37,376 bases of DNA from Gemmatimonadota bacterium (GTDB lineage: Bacteria > Gemmatimonadota > Gemmatimonadetes > Gemmatimonadales > Gemmatimonadaceae), in contig QHVA01000015.1 in assembly GCA_003223425.1 (NCBI GenBank), positions 1 to 37,376 of the forward strand, given 5' to 3'. The notes beneath the pieces were generated by a model that saw only the letters and a list, made by a program, of their open reading frames with translations, was not told the origin of the DNA and ran no database searches. Position 1 is the first letter of the stretch. Every line of letters starts with the position of its first letter. Both the position numbers and the translations under genes were made by a program. Positions 1 to 7,201 of this stretch are shown here, one piece after another.

Positions 1-692
1 ATCGACAGTCCTCCAGCCACCGCGTATTTGTTGGCGGTCGCGACTTCGGCGTCGAGAACATCCAGATCCAGGTGGACGTAGATCTCCTGCACGCGCTGCT
101 TGATCGAGCCGAGAAAGCGGGAGAGCTCCGAGCGCAGCTGCCTCGGCGCGATGACCTCGACGGCCGATTGGTCGAGCAGTCCGCCTTCTAGTGAGTCGAT
201 GTCCCGAGCTCCAATCAGACACACGCGATCGTCGGGAACCGGTTCGAATCCTGGGACTGTCGCTGCTAGCTGGGTCCAACAACGCCCGGTGATGATGGCC
301 ACTGCCGTCCCGTCCAGAAAACCGCTGGCAGTAGTTTCGGGAGTATTGAAATCAGCGTGGGCGTCGAACCAGGCAACGCCGGTGGATTGTGCACCGAGAC
401 CGGCAATTGTCCCGACTGCCGTGTTGCAGTTGCCGGCAAGTACGATCGGAAACCGGCCGGACTTGACTGCGCCCTCCACTGCGCTCGAGAGCATTCGCAT
501 CAGCTCGAAGCTTGTCTGGATCTCCGCGTGCCACGAATTCGCCGGGAGCTCGGCGATCTTCGTGTGAACGCGATGACCTTTCTCTCGGAGCGCGCTCTCG
601 AGTCCGGCTTTTAGTAGCGCTTCGGGGCCGGCGCCCATGCGCACGCCGCGGTTGCCGGAATCGTAAGGCACCGCGAGAACCTGGATTTCCAT
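1..692 (-). CDS. Arginase/agmatinase-family hydrolase, 3' end cut by window edge
   Basis: The first 230 residues can be read before the window ends. They show the ureohydrolase (arginase/agmatinase/formiminoglutamase) fold: an N-terminal strand EIQVLAVPYDSG, a metal-binding DAHADFN at residues 110-116 followed by TPET and SGFLDG, and the second metal motif HLDLDVLD at 207-214. Enzymes of this family hydrolyse a guanidino or related C-N bond at a binuclear Mn centre. The segment that is normally G-G-D-H-S is here G-N-C-N-T (87-91), so the usual His ligand of the first metal is absent. The ATG at 692 is the only good start; no strong ribosome site sits in front of it. Substrate cannot be told. 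It lies downstream of msrA, separated by hairpins, so it is probably not in one transcript with it. Confidence 0.85.
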   Translation of the reverse strand, partial: MEIQVLAVPYDSGNRGVRMGAGPEALLKAGLESALREKGHRVHTKIAELPANSWHAEIQTSFELMRMLSSAVEGAVKSGRFPIVLAGNCNTAVGTIAGLGAQSTGVAWFDAHADFNTPETTASGFLDGTAVAIITGRCWTQLAATVPGFEPVPDDRVCLIGARDIDSLEGGLLDQSAVEVIAPRQLRSELSRFLGSIKQRVQEIYVHLDLDVLDAEVATANKYAVAGGLS

Positions 693-700
693 CTTGGGTG

Positions 701-724
701 GAAAAGTCCCTCCGGCAGGAGGGA
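701..724 (-). terminator. Candidate intrinsic terminator after msrA
   Basis: Read on the minus strand, a perfect 7-bp GC-rich stem TCCCTCC-TGCC-GGAGGGA (707-724) is followed by ACTTTTC. This is the form of a short Rho-independent terminator, although the T run is only four bases. It lies 60 bases past the msrA stop and just before the arginase-family start. Confidence 0.35.
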
Positions 725-726
725 GA

Positions 727-774
727 TGCAACTGAACAAGACGTCAGCTCAGGGTGACCTCTTGTTCAGTTGCA
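727..774. repeat. 48-nt palindromic hairpin with AACTGCAACTGAAC-type ends
   Basis: Arms 727-746 and 755-774 are inverted copies with a single C/C mismatch: TGCAACTGAACAAG pairs with CTTGTTCAGTTGCA, then A-T, then GTCA with TGAC, leaving an 8-base loop. The right arm runs into GTTCAGTTGCAGTT (764-777), the same 14-mer that recurs near 37.1 kb. It begins a few bases after the msrA stop codon. No T tract follows either arm, so a plain terminator is less likely than a dispersed palindromic repeat. Confidence 0.8.
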
Positions 775-783
775 GTTCAGACT

Positions 784-1473
784 TTAATCGCGGTAGTTAT
801 CAGAGAACTGCTTCTTCAGCGCCTCGACCTTCGGCTTGTCGTTGATCACGATGTAGAGCTGATTCGGGTGCTGCGCCAGATAATTCTGGTGGTACTCCTC
901 GGCGGGATAAAACCCGTGCAGCTTGGCGACCTGCGTCACGATTGGGCGCGAAAAAGTCTTCGCTGCGGTCAGCTGCTTGATGTAGCTCTCCGCAACCTGC
1001 TGCTGCTGCGCATTTCTGTAGAAAATTGCTGAGCGGTACTGAGTGCCGTGATCAGGTCCCTGGCGATTGAGTTGAGTCGGATCGTGCGCCACGGAGAAGA
1101 AGATCTGGAGAAGCTTGCCGTACGATACCTGAGACGGATCGTAGATGACTTCAACGGATTCCGCGTGACCCGTGTCGCCCGTGCTCACCTGTTCGTACGA
1201 TGGATTCCCGACATCCCCGCCAGCGTACCCCGAGATCGCGCGCTTCACTCCCTTCACATGGTCGAATACTGCTTCGACGCCCCAGAAGCAGCCGCCTGCG
1301 AAAACAGCGGTATCCTCCGACGGCAATGATGCCGGCGGCAGGTCTACGACAGGCGCACCGACCGGTGTTTCGAGCGAACGAGAAGCTCCGCTGGTGAGCT
1401 TCGCTCCAAACAAGACCAAAGCGACAGGAATCACAACCAATGCGGCAGCGACGTTGGGGAGATAACGATTCAT
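784..1473 (-). CDS. msrA: Peptide-methionine (S)-S-oxide reductase with N-terminal membrane anchor
   Basis: A 229-residue MsrA that reduces methionine-S-sulfoxide in damaged proteins. The family signature GGCFWG is at residues 60-65, with the nucleophilic cysteine at 62, followed by the conserved GYAGG, HAESVEV and DPTQLNRQGPDHGTQYRS segments. About 50 residues precede the domain: a hydrophobic stretch (residues 8-23) then a Pro/Ser-rich linker, so the enzyme is likely exported or anchored facing the periplasm, where it could repair envelope proteins. There is no cleavage site I would trust. No MsrB partner is present. Its start is an ATG at 1473. The gene stands alone between an unrelated upstream gene and the hairpin repeat. 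Confidence 0.95.
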   Translation of the reverse strand: MNRYLPNVAAALVVIPVALVLFGAKLTSGASRSLETPVGAPVVDLPPASLPSEDTAVFAGGCFWGVEAVFDHVKGVKRAISGYAGGDVGNPSYEQVSTGDTGHAESVEVIYDPSQVSYGKLLQIFFSVAHDPTQLNRQGPDHGTQYRSAIFYRNAQQQQVAESYIKQLTAAKTFSRPIVTQVAKLHGFYPAEEYHQNYLAQHPNQLYIVINDKPKVEALKKQFSDNYRD

Positions 1474-1554
1474 GTGATTCTCAGGTAGGGTGTGACTATG
1501 AGACCCAAAAACATGCTAATTGTTCCGATGTTTCGCTCTTCGGATCCTGCCACC

Positions 1555-1573
1555 GAGCGTCTTGGCGACGCTC
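1555..1573. other. Short perfect hairpin in the msrA upstream region
   Basis: GAGCGTC-TTGGC-GACGCTC, a 7-bp stem with a 5-base loop, lies in the 207-bp gap between the stop of the upstream minus-strand gene (1681) and the msrA start. There is no T run after it on either strand. It may be a weak terminator or part of the leader. I see no other gene or motif in this gap. Confidence 0.25.
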
Positions 1574-1680
1574 CAACGTCACGATCCGTGCACGCCGCTA
1601 TGATTCATGCCGAGTAAACATAGAGTGCGAGCGAGCGAACTATCAACCAACGATTCCTGCGCGGAGTCCCTACCCAACGT

Positions 1681-2868
1681 TCACGTGAAAATCGGCGGCA
1701 GCCTCTGTTCACTCGCCCTGCGGAACGGATAGTTGTAAGCGAGCCGTTCCTCCAGCGCCGGATCAGGAGCGTTTCGTCCCTCTAGAAAAATCCATTCGAT
1801 ATCGACGAACTCGCTGTTCTTCCACATCCCGATCCCGACCTGTCTCTCCAGGTCCAGCTCATGCTTGGAGGCGACAGACAAACTTTGCAACGCGCCGAAG
1901 GCGCGGCCCTGAAATTCGCGTGTCACCGGCAGAACGAGGAATCCACACCCAGTGCGGGCGGAAGCCATTCGGTAAGGCAATTCGAATCTGTTGGCGCGCA
2001 CTGCTTCCAATCCCTGACGCAGCTGCTGCTTGAGCGCGCGCAGCTCGTACCGACCGAGCAGAGCAAGCTCCGTCAGAATATCGTAGCCGTCGGTGTCCGC
2101 GTAGTCGCTTTCCTGCGCCGCAACTCTGCCCGCCAGACTTTCCAGCACGAATGAGAACTCGCATGCTGTGGGTCCACCGCGTGAGCGCGCCGGTCGCTCG
2201 AACCTCGAATCTGGAGGAGACGAGTAATCTTCCAGTAGATACTGTCCGATCAGCGCCTTTTCGCTCACCGCCGTCTCGGGAGAATCCCAATTGAGCAGGA
2301 TGTCGCGCCGGAAGCCGAAGTAATCGAGGAGCTCGGCCGGTGTGACGAAGTGATGGCAGATCTCGAAGTACTCTGCGTCTCGCAGGATGTGAACGAAGCC
2401 GCCGGTTCGGTTTTTCTTGAATCTGCCTGCACGGAACGCGCGTGATTTCGCCGGGACACGGTAGATGATCATGCTGACGAGCGAATCGGGATCCTTTGCC
2501 GAAACGGTTATCCGGTGCCCAAAGTCATTCACTACTGAGAGCGCCATGTAGCTGCCGAGCAAATCGCGCGTGTTCTGGATCTGCTTCATGCCTTTTCGCA
2601 CGACGTGATTCGCAACCCACTTCTCGAGGTCGCCCGCCTTGGATGCGACCTTGGGTTCTCTCTCCCGCAGTTGGAAGATGAAGCCAATGTTGTCGAGGAG
2701 CAGCACCCTGTCGGCGAGCTCGACTTCCTTCTCGGCGCTGCCCGGAAGGGCGAGGGGGAGCGGAAGCTGGCTGGTGGAGAAAGAAAACGCTCTCGTGAAT
2801 ACGTTCGCGTGATGTTGGGCGACGAAATCGTGCAGGAGACTGGCCGGTTCCCTGTCGCTCTCTTTCAC
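1681..2868 (-). CDS. Hypothetical protein, possible PD-(D/E)XK nuclease-like N-terminus
   Basis: I do not recognise a named family. The open frame continues upstream to 3183 but there it overlaps a convincing membrane-protein gene, so I take the GTG at 2868 (12 bases after that gene's TGA), giving 395 residues; translation is probably coupled. No signal peptide or membrane segment. Residues about 45-70 read EVELADRVLLLDN then FIFQLRERE, a D...Q-x-R pattern in two adjacent strands that resembles PD-(D/E)XK nuclease cores, with Arg where Lys is usual. A conserved-looking helix with KQIQNTRDLLG follows. The C-terminal half is acidic and rich in aromatic residues. The nuclease idea is an inference from pattern only. 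Confidence 0.75.
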   Translation of the reverse strand: MKESDREPASLLHDFVAQHHANVFTRAFSFSTSQLPLPLALPGSAEKEVELADRVLLLDNIGFIFQLREREPKVASKAGDLEKWVANHVVRKGMKQIQNTRDLLGSYMALSVVNDFGHRITVSAKDPDSLVSMIIYRVPAKSRAFRAGRFKKNRTGGFVHILRDAEYFEICHHFVTPAELLDYFGFRRDILLNWDSPETAVSEKALIGQYLLEDYSSPPDSRFERPARSRGGPTACEFSFVLESLAGRVAAQESDYADTDGYDILTELALLGRYELRALKQQLRQGLEAVRANRFELPYRMASARTGCGFLVLPVTREFQGRAFGALQSLSVASKHELDLERQVGIGMWKNSEFVDIEWIFLEGRNAPDPALEERLAYNYPFRRASEQRLPPIFT

Positions 2869-2879
2869 CGAAGGCTCGC

Positions 2880-3377
2880 TCAGAACCGTCTCGCTCGTCG
2901 CTCCCAGGCCAGCAGCAGCGCCGCGCCGACGAGACCGGTAATGACGCAAAAGAGGTAAAGCACGCGGAGACTCACCAGACCGTAAAGCGGATTGGCGTCG
3001 CTGAACGGTCGCAGGGGACGCATGTCCGCGTGCATGATGCCATCGAGCACAGAGTGGAAGACGCCACCGAAGACTCCGCTCAGCACCGCAATTGGCATTC
3101 GGTACTCGGCCGCCAAAGCGTCGGGAATGAGGTCGCGTGGTCGGGCCCACCAGACACCAACACGTGATACAATCAAACCGCACGCCAGCCCAATCAGTCC
3201 GCCCATTAGAAAGGTGTGGGCCTGCCGGTGGACCGGATAGCCGCCCTTGAGCATGTAGTAACCGGACTCGATGTCGATCACGATCTGCGCGACTGAGTAG
3301 GCCGCCATCGAGAAATGTCGTGGCGCGACGGCCTTGATGAGCAGGCCCGGACCGAGATGAAAGGGAGTTGCGGGCAT
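2880..3377 (-). CDS. DUF457/DUF4184 (YdjM)-like integral membrane protein
   Basis: A 165-residue membrane protein with four or so hydrophobic segments. It begins MPATPFHLGPGLL and has the motifs typical of the YdjM/DUF457/DUF4184 group of membrane proteins annotated as metal-dependent hydrolases: an early His, D-x-E (DIESGYY), HRQAHTF, and HSVLDGIMHADMRPLRPF near residues 105-125. The His and Asp residues within or beside membrane segments are the supposed metal ligands; the real activity of the family is poorly known. It is the first gene of a two-gene unit with the 395-aa protein that starts 12 bases after its stop. It is divergent from the outer-membrane barrel gene, so promoters for both must lie in about 50 bases. 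Confidence 0.8.
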   Translation of the reverse strand: MPATPFHLGPGLLIKAVAPRHFSMAAYSVAQIVIDIESGYYMLKGGYPVHRQAHTFLMGGLIGLACGLIVSRVGVWWARPRDLIPDALAAEYRMPIAVLSGVFGGVFHSVLDGIMHADMRPLRPFSDANPLYGLVSLRVLYLFCVITGLVGAALLLAWERRARRF

Positions 3378-3430
3378 GGCGCTTCAGCCAATTTATGGTC
3401 GCGCCCTCTCACGAGCACTATTATTGGCCG

Positions 3431-4201
3431 ATGAAAATCGGCCGGACGGCTCGTTGGTCCTCGATTGCGCTGCTCTGGCTGACGGCGTTCCCTCGCCTGG
3501 AGGCTCAGACCGACGAGATCCAGGTCTACACTGGCGAGGTCGAGACGCCAGGGAAGGCCAACCTTACCATCCACGCGAACTACACTCCAAGCGGCCGCAC
3601 GGTCGCTGAGTTTCCTGGTGGCGTGGTGCCTCAGCGGTCGGTCAACGGTGCATTCGAGTGGGCGTACGGTGTTTCAGATTGGTTCGAGGCAGGAACATAT
3701 CTTCCGGTTTACACGCTCACCCGCGATCGCAAGCTCGAGATCGATGGCGTGAAGTTGCGCGCGCTGTTCGCGGTGCCTCACGCGGAGACGAGAAGTTTTT
3801 TCTACGGCGTCAACTTCGAGCTGAGCTTCAATGCAAAGCGTTGGGATCAGTCGCGAAATAGCGGGGAAATCCGCCCGATCGTCGGGACGCGAGCGGGTCG
3901 ATGGGATGTGATCGTCAACCCGATTCTCGACACATCGTTTGATGGCTTTTCCCGGCTCGATTTCGCACCGTCGCTGCGAGTCGCCTACAATGAGTCTGCC
4001 ACCTTCGCTTTGGCACTGGAGCATTACGCCGATTTCGGCGCGCTTGGCCACGTCGACAGTGGAGCGCCGCAGGAGCACAACCTGTTCGCGGTGGTCGACT
4101 TCGCGCGCAAGCTGTTCGACGTCGAGGCCGGGATCGGCTTCGGCTTGACCAATGCTTCTGACAAGCTGGTGCTCAAGACGATTTTCGCCCACACGTTCTA
4201 G
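3431..4201 (+). CDS. Probable outer-membrane beta-barrel protein
   Basis: The reading frame opens earlier, but the ATG at 3431 gives a clear signal peptide: Lys/Arg start, hydrophobic core SSIALLWLTAF, and an Ala-x-Ala-like cut near LEAQ at about residue 26. The mature part (about 230 residues) is made of alternating strands rich in aromatic and Gly residues and ends in Phe, the usual C-terminal signal for barrel insertion. Phrases such as GVSDWFEAGTYLPVY and YGVNFELSFNAKRWDQ recall the MetA-pathway/transporter-like barrel family (Phenol_MetA_deg), so a small-molecule channel is possible, but the substrate is unknown. The gene stands alone and converges on the serine hydrolase downstream. No good ribosome site is seen before 3431. 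Confidence 0.72.
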   Translation: MKIGRTARWSSIALLWLTAFPRLEAQTDEIQVYTGEVETPGKANLTIHANYTPSGRTVAEFPGGVVPQRSVNGAFEWAYGVSDWFEAGTYLPVYTLTRDRKLEIDGVKLRALFAVPHAETRSFFYGVNFELSFNAKRWDQSRNSGEIRPIVGTRAGRWDVIVNPILDTSFDGFSRLDFAPSLRVAYNESATFALALEHYADFGALGHVDSGAPQEHNLFAVVDFARKLFDVEAGIGFGLTNASDKLVLKTIFAHTF

Positions 4202-4240
4202 GCGGCGACGCCGGTACTCGCGACTCAGGTATCCACCCGA

Positions 4241-5206
4241 TCATTTGCGTGGCAGAAGACGCTGGGCGACGTACGTTGCCCACGTTGTGCCCCGACGCTG
4301 ACCCGAGCTAGCTAACACCACCAGAATCATTCCATTCGAAAGAACACGGGCGATACCGCTATGACCGGCATCGCCATCTCCCGAATGCATCACTTCCGTA
4401 ACGCGTCCATTTCGCACGTACACTCTGGTACCATAGCCGTAGTGAATCTCAAACGGCGGGTCGCTCCGCACGTGCATTAGCGGCGACTCGAGCTCGAGCG
4501 TTTCCGCTCGTCCGAAAAGCCGCCCGTCGCGGATCGCCGTCAGCCAGCGGTAAATGTCTCGCGTAGTGCTGCGCATGCCATTTGCGCCCTTGTGTCCCCA
4601 GTCTCCTCCCTGGAAACTCGTTGAGCGCATCCGTGCCGGACGGAGAAGCTCGGTCGTTATGTACTTTTCCCACGTCACTCCCGACGCCACCTCGATAATC
4701 GCCGCCAGCAGCTGATAGTCGTCATCGATGTATCGGTAGTGAGTGCCCGGCGGGTAATCGAGCGGCTGCGCGAGGATAGCGTTGACAGCACCCTCGCGGC
4801 GGACGATGCCGGCGCCCGCCGAGTGTCCGCGGAGTCCCGAGGTATGGGTCAGAAGATGGAAAACGGTAATTCCGCGTTTTGACTCTGGGGCGTGCGGAAA
4901 AAATCGGGAGATGGGATCGCTGAAAGAAAGGCGGCGCTGCGAGCGAAGTCCGAGGATCGCCGCTGCGGTGAATCCCTTCGTCATCGAGCCGATGTTGAAC
5001 CTGCTCGAGACACTGAGCGGTTTGCCAGTTTGGGGCGAGTAGGCCTTTTCCATCTCTACCGTGTTGTCTCGCGCGACGAGTACGACACCTGCGAAACCAC
5101 TGTCGGCTTGCGCTCGGGCGATTGCTTCAAAACGGACGGGTGACTGTGCCCCGATCGGTACCGCCGACGACACAAGTGCAGCGACTGCGAAGACAGTCCT
5201 GTTCAC
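4241..5206 (-). CDS. Exported serine hydrolase, beta-lactamase/DD-peptidase (class C) fold
   Basis: A 321-residue protein with a signal peptide (cleavage near PIGAQ, residue 21). It has the SxxK nucleophile as SMTK (Ser74, Lys77), the HLLTHTSGL segment typical of the class C beta-lactamase/esterase family, and HSGDGDAG near residue 275 as the third motif. The second motif, normally Y-S-N, reads Y159-I-D161, so the Asn is Asp. Members hydrolyse esters, peptides or D-amino-acid bonds; the substrate here is unknown. The start is a GTG at 5206 with AAGGTGAG about 8 bases ahead, 7 bases after the macro-domain stop, so the two are probably one operon. Confidence 0.9.
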   Translation of the reverse strand: MNRTVFAVAALVSSAVPIGAQSPVRFEAIARAQADSGFAGVVLVARDNTVEMEKAYSPQTGKPLSVSSRFNIGSMTKGFTAAAILGLRSQRRLSFSDPISRFFPHAPESKRGITVFHLLTHTSGLRGHSAGAGIVRREGAVNAILAQPLDYPPGTHYRYIDDDYQLLAAIIEVASGVTWEKYITTELLRPARMRSTSFQGGDWGHKGANGMRSTTRDIYRWLTAIRDGRLFGRAETLELESPLMHVRSDPPFEIHYGYGTRVYVRNGRVTEVMHSGDGDAGHSGIARVLSNGMILVVLASSGQRRGTTWATYVAQRLLPRK

Positions 5207-5213
5207 TCAGCGC

Positions 5214-5714
5214 TCACCTTAGCGAGCTCATTAGGTCTGCATAGAGCAAGGCACTCTCCTCGTCGAAAAGACAAGCCACTATGCGATCGAAATCTGCCTC
5301 GTATGCTCGCATTGCACCGATGCCGATTTCCGCGGCGCGTGGCTTTGGGAATCGGTACACGCCCGTCGATATCGCGGGAAAGGCAATCGAGCGAATCGTT
5401 CCTTCCTCCTTGGCGAGCTGAAAGGATCGCTCGTAAGCCCGGCGCAAAAGATCTTCCTCGCCTCGTTTGCCGCCAGACCATACCGGCCCGACTGCATGGA
5501 TTACGAACCGGCAATGCAACCGAAACCCCGGAGTGATAACCGCATCCCCCGTCGGGCACGGGCCGAGCGGGACTGCTGCCTCCGCGAGCGCCGGCCCGGC
5601 AGCTCGATGAATCGCTCCATCCACGCCTCCGCCGCCGCCAAGTGTAGAGTTGGCGGCGTTTACGATTGCATCGACGTTCAGCGTGGTGATATCAGCCTGG
5701 ACGATTTCAATCAT
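5214..5714 (-). CDS. Macro-domain protein (O-acetyl-ADP-ribose deacetylase / ADP-ribose hydrolase type)
   Basis: A 166-residue single macro domain. It starts MIEIVQADITTL and carries the MacroD/YmdB-type signatures: VDAIVNAANSTLGGGGGVDG (ADP-ribose and catalytic loop, with the AAN and the Gly-rich stretch), HAVGPVW, and the second loop FPAISTGVYRFP. Such enzymes remove ADP-ribose from acidic side chains or deacetylate O-acetyl-ADP-ribose, and some reverse toxin-made ADP-ribosylation. The open frame extends to 5900 but the ATG at 5714 matches the family start. No ADP-ribosyltransferase is nearby. It sits between two tiny membrane proteins and a serine hydrolase, all on one strand with gaps of 34 and 7 bases. 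Confidence 0.92.
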   Translation of the reverse strand: MIEIVQADITTLNVDAIVNAANSTLGGGGGVDGAIHRAAGPALAEAAVPLGPCPTGDAVITPGFRLHCRFVIHAVGPVWSGGKRGEEDLLRRAYERSFQLAKEEGTIRSIAFPAISTGVYRFPKPRAAEIGIGAMRAYEADFDRIVACLFDEESALLYADLMSSLR

Positions 5715-5748
5715 CGCCGACGCCACGCGGATCCATTGCGTCCGAACG

Positions 5749-5907
5749 CTACGTGGCGAGGGCGATCGCCGTGAGAATCGACGCGGCGATGACAGATTTG
5801 ACGTAGACAGCTCGCGCTTGACGCTGAAGCTGCTGCACCTCTGCGGCGTCGGAAATCTCCTGCGGGCCGCTGTCCAGGTCGCGCAGACCGCGCGACGCAA
5901 GCTTCAC
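5749..5907 (-). CDS. Small 52-residue membrane protein
   Basis: A short gene starting with GTG placed directly after the TGA of the 68-residue protein (TGAGTG). The product has a charged, Gln-rich first half (residues 9-32, probably helical) and one hydrophobic helix VIAASILTAIALA at the C-terminus, so it is likely a tail-anchored inner-membrane peptide. It matches nothing I recognise. Support for it being real is the immediate coupling to the preceding gene and the clear amphipathic-plus-membrane layout; the case against is the small size. Function unknown. Confidence 0.58.
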   Translation of the reverse strand: MKLASRGLRDLDSGPQEISDAAEVQQLQRQARAVYVKSVIAASILTAIALAT

Positions 5908-6114
5908 TCACGTTTTGTCGCGCGCCTGATAGAAGCCGAGCGCGCCAACGTAGAACGGGACGAAGAGCGGGAGTCGCCACACCAGAGGTGCGCGAACAGC
6001 GACCAGGAGGCCGGAGATGATCACGCCGACACTCAACGCCACGATTCCCACTGCGAGCCTCTTGCGCCGTTCTCGCGCGCCTATGTTGATGGCGCGCGCC
6101 GCGGGAGTGTCCAT
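5908..6114 (-). CDS. Small 68-residue two-helix membrane protein
   Basis: Starts at ATG 6114 with GAGGA a few bases ahead. The N-terminus is basic (ARERRKRLA), followed by two hydrophobic helices at residues 21-39 and 44-61 with a short turn between, and a polar tail QARDKT. It is first in the minus-strand set with the 52-residue protein, the macro-domain protein and the serine hydrolase. It belongs to no family I can name. It is divergent from the DUF3667 gene with 85 bases between, where both promoters should lie; I see no clear operator there. Confidence 0.75.
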   Translation of the reverse strand: MDTPAARAINIGARERRKRLAVGIVALSVGVIISGLLVAVRAPLVWRLPLFVPFYVGALGFYQARDKT

Positions 6115-6199
6115 TCGCGTCCTCGACGCCGATACTGACGCTCTAGTTTAGCTGCGCCGACTACAGCCAGCCAAGGTCAGCCGCGGCCAGGTTGCCGGG

Positions 6200-7183
6200 A
6201 TGTGCGATTCCTGCCAATCTAACGCCATGGCTGACGAACACCGACTCCGCCACAGATTGCGGGCGACTGAGGACGGTTCGGCTGCGTGTCTCAACTGCGG
6301 CGCGCCACTCGCGGGCGCGTTTTGCGCAGCGTGCGGCCAGCGCGATATCCCTCCCTACCCGAGTGTCCGAGAGCTTGCAGCGGAGGCAATCTCGGAGTTC
6401 TCGGGATGGGACGGACGCCTGGCGTCATCGGTGCGAGCGCTGATTCTGCGCCCCGGCCTGTTGACGCACGAGTTTCTCGAGGGAAGGCGCGCGCGGTACA
6501 TCTCACCTCTTCGATTGTACCTGACGGCCAGCTTGATCTACTTTGTTCTCGCGGCTGCGGCGCCCAACGTCAAACTCGAGTCGGGCAGGAGTTTATTCCT
6601 CGGGGTTCAGGTCGGGGCGACGAGCACGGATTCCAATCGGCCGCAATCAAGGCCCGAGCGGGTTGCGAACGCTGCGGGTGGAGCGCTCCATAACGAGGAG
6701 GAATTGACTCAGGCCCAGAGGGATTCCGCGCTCAAGGACATCGCGCGAGCGCCGGCAGTGATGCAGCCATTCCTGCGACGGGCGGTTACAAATCCTGCCG
6801 GGTTCAAGCGCGGGATTCTCGAGGCCACCCCGAAGATGCTCTTTGCCCTTCTGCCAGTTTTTGCCGCAATCGTCGCACTTTTCTATCGGGGCAGGAAATA
6901 TCCCGAGCACCTCTATTTCGCGATGCACCTTTCAGCGTTCATTTTCCTCGCGCTTGCGCTGACTGAGCTGGCGAAGTTCACACAAATTCCCGCTCTGGCA
7001 ATTCTGACGAGTGTTATAGCGGTGGTCTGGATTCTACTTTATGCTACGCTTTCCTTCCGCCGCGTATACGGTGGCTCGCTCGTTGGGACTGTTATAAAGG
7101 AGCTGGGAATCGCGGCGCTCTACTTTGTCACGTGGATCGCCGGGTTCGTTCTGATGCTTTACTGGGTCTCAGTCGCGACCTGA
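6200..7183 (+). CDS. DUF3667 membrane protein with N-terminal zinc ribbon
   Basis: A 327-residue protein. A four-cysteine zinc-ribbon (Cys30, Cys33, Cys42, Cys45; CLNCG then FCAACGQ) leads into the DUF3667 region with RPGLLTHEFLEGRRARYISP and the first membrane helix LRLYLTASLIYFVLAAAA. A polar loop of about 100 residues follows, then four hydrophobic helices in the C-terminal third. The family is widespread and of unknown function. An alternative start is the ATG at 6227 (MADEH), and neither has a strong ribosome site; the earlier one adds an extra C-x-x-C of doubtful meaning. It converges on the SRPBCC gene with 18 bases between the stops. Confidence 0.85.
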   Translation: MCDSCQSNAMADEHRLRHRLRATEDGSAACLNCGAPLAGAFCAACGQRDIPPYPSVRELAAEAISEFSGWDGRLASSVRALILRPGLLTHEFLEGRRARYISPLRLYLTASLIYFVLAAAAPNVKLESGRSLFLGVQVGATSTDSNRPQSRPERVANAAGGALHNEEELTQAQRDSALKDIARAPAVMQPFLRRAVTNPAGFKRGILEATPKMLFALLPVFAAIVALFYRGRKYPEHLYFAMHLSAFIFLALALTELAKFTQIPALAILTSVIAVVWILLYATLSFRRVYGGSLVGTVIKELGIAALYFVTWIAGFVLMLYWVSVAT

Positions 7184-7201
7184 TTTACTGTCGACGCAAC
7201 G

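Noticed and set aside
727-774. Hairpin after msrA taken as a simple intrinsic terminator
   Set aside because: No T run on either side and the same core recurs elsewhere away from gene ends of this type; a repeat element explains it better. The candidate at 701-724 has the T run.
2869-3183. N-terminal extension of the 395-aa protein in an open frame reaching 3183
   Set aside because: It overlaps the DUF457-like membrane gene in another frame, is Arg/Cys-rich and unlike the rest of the protein; the GTG at 2868 fits coupling better.
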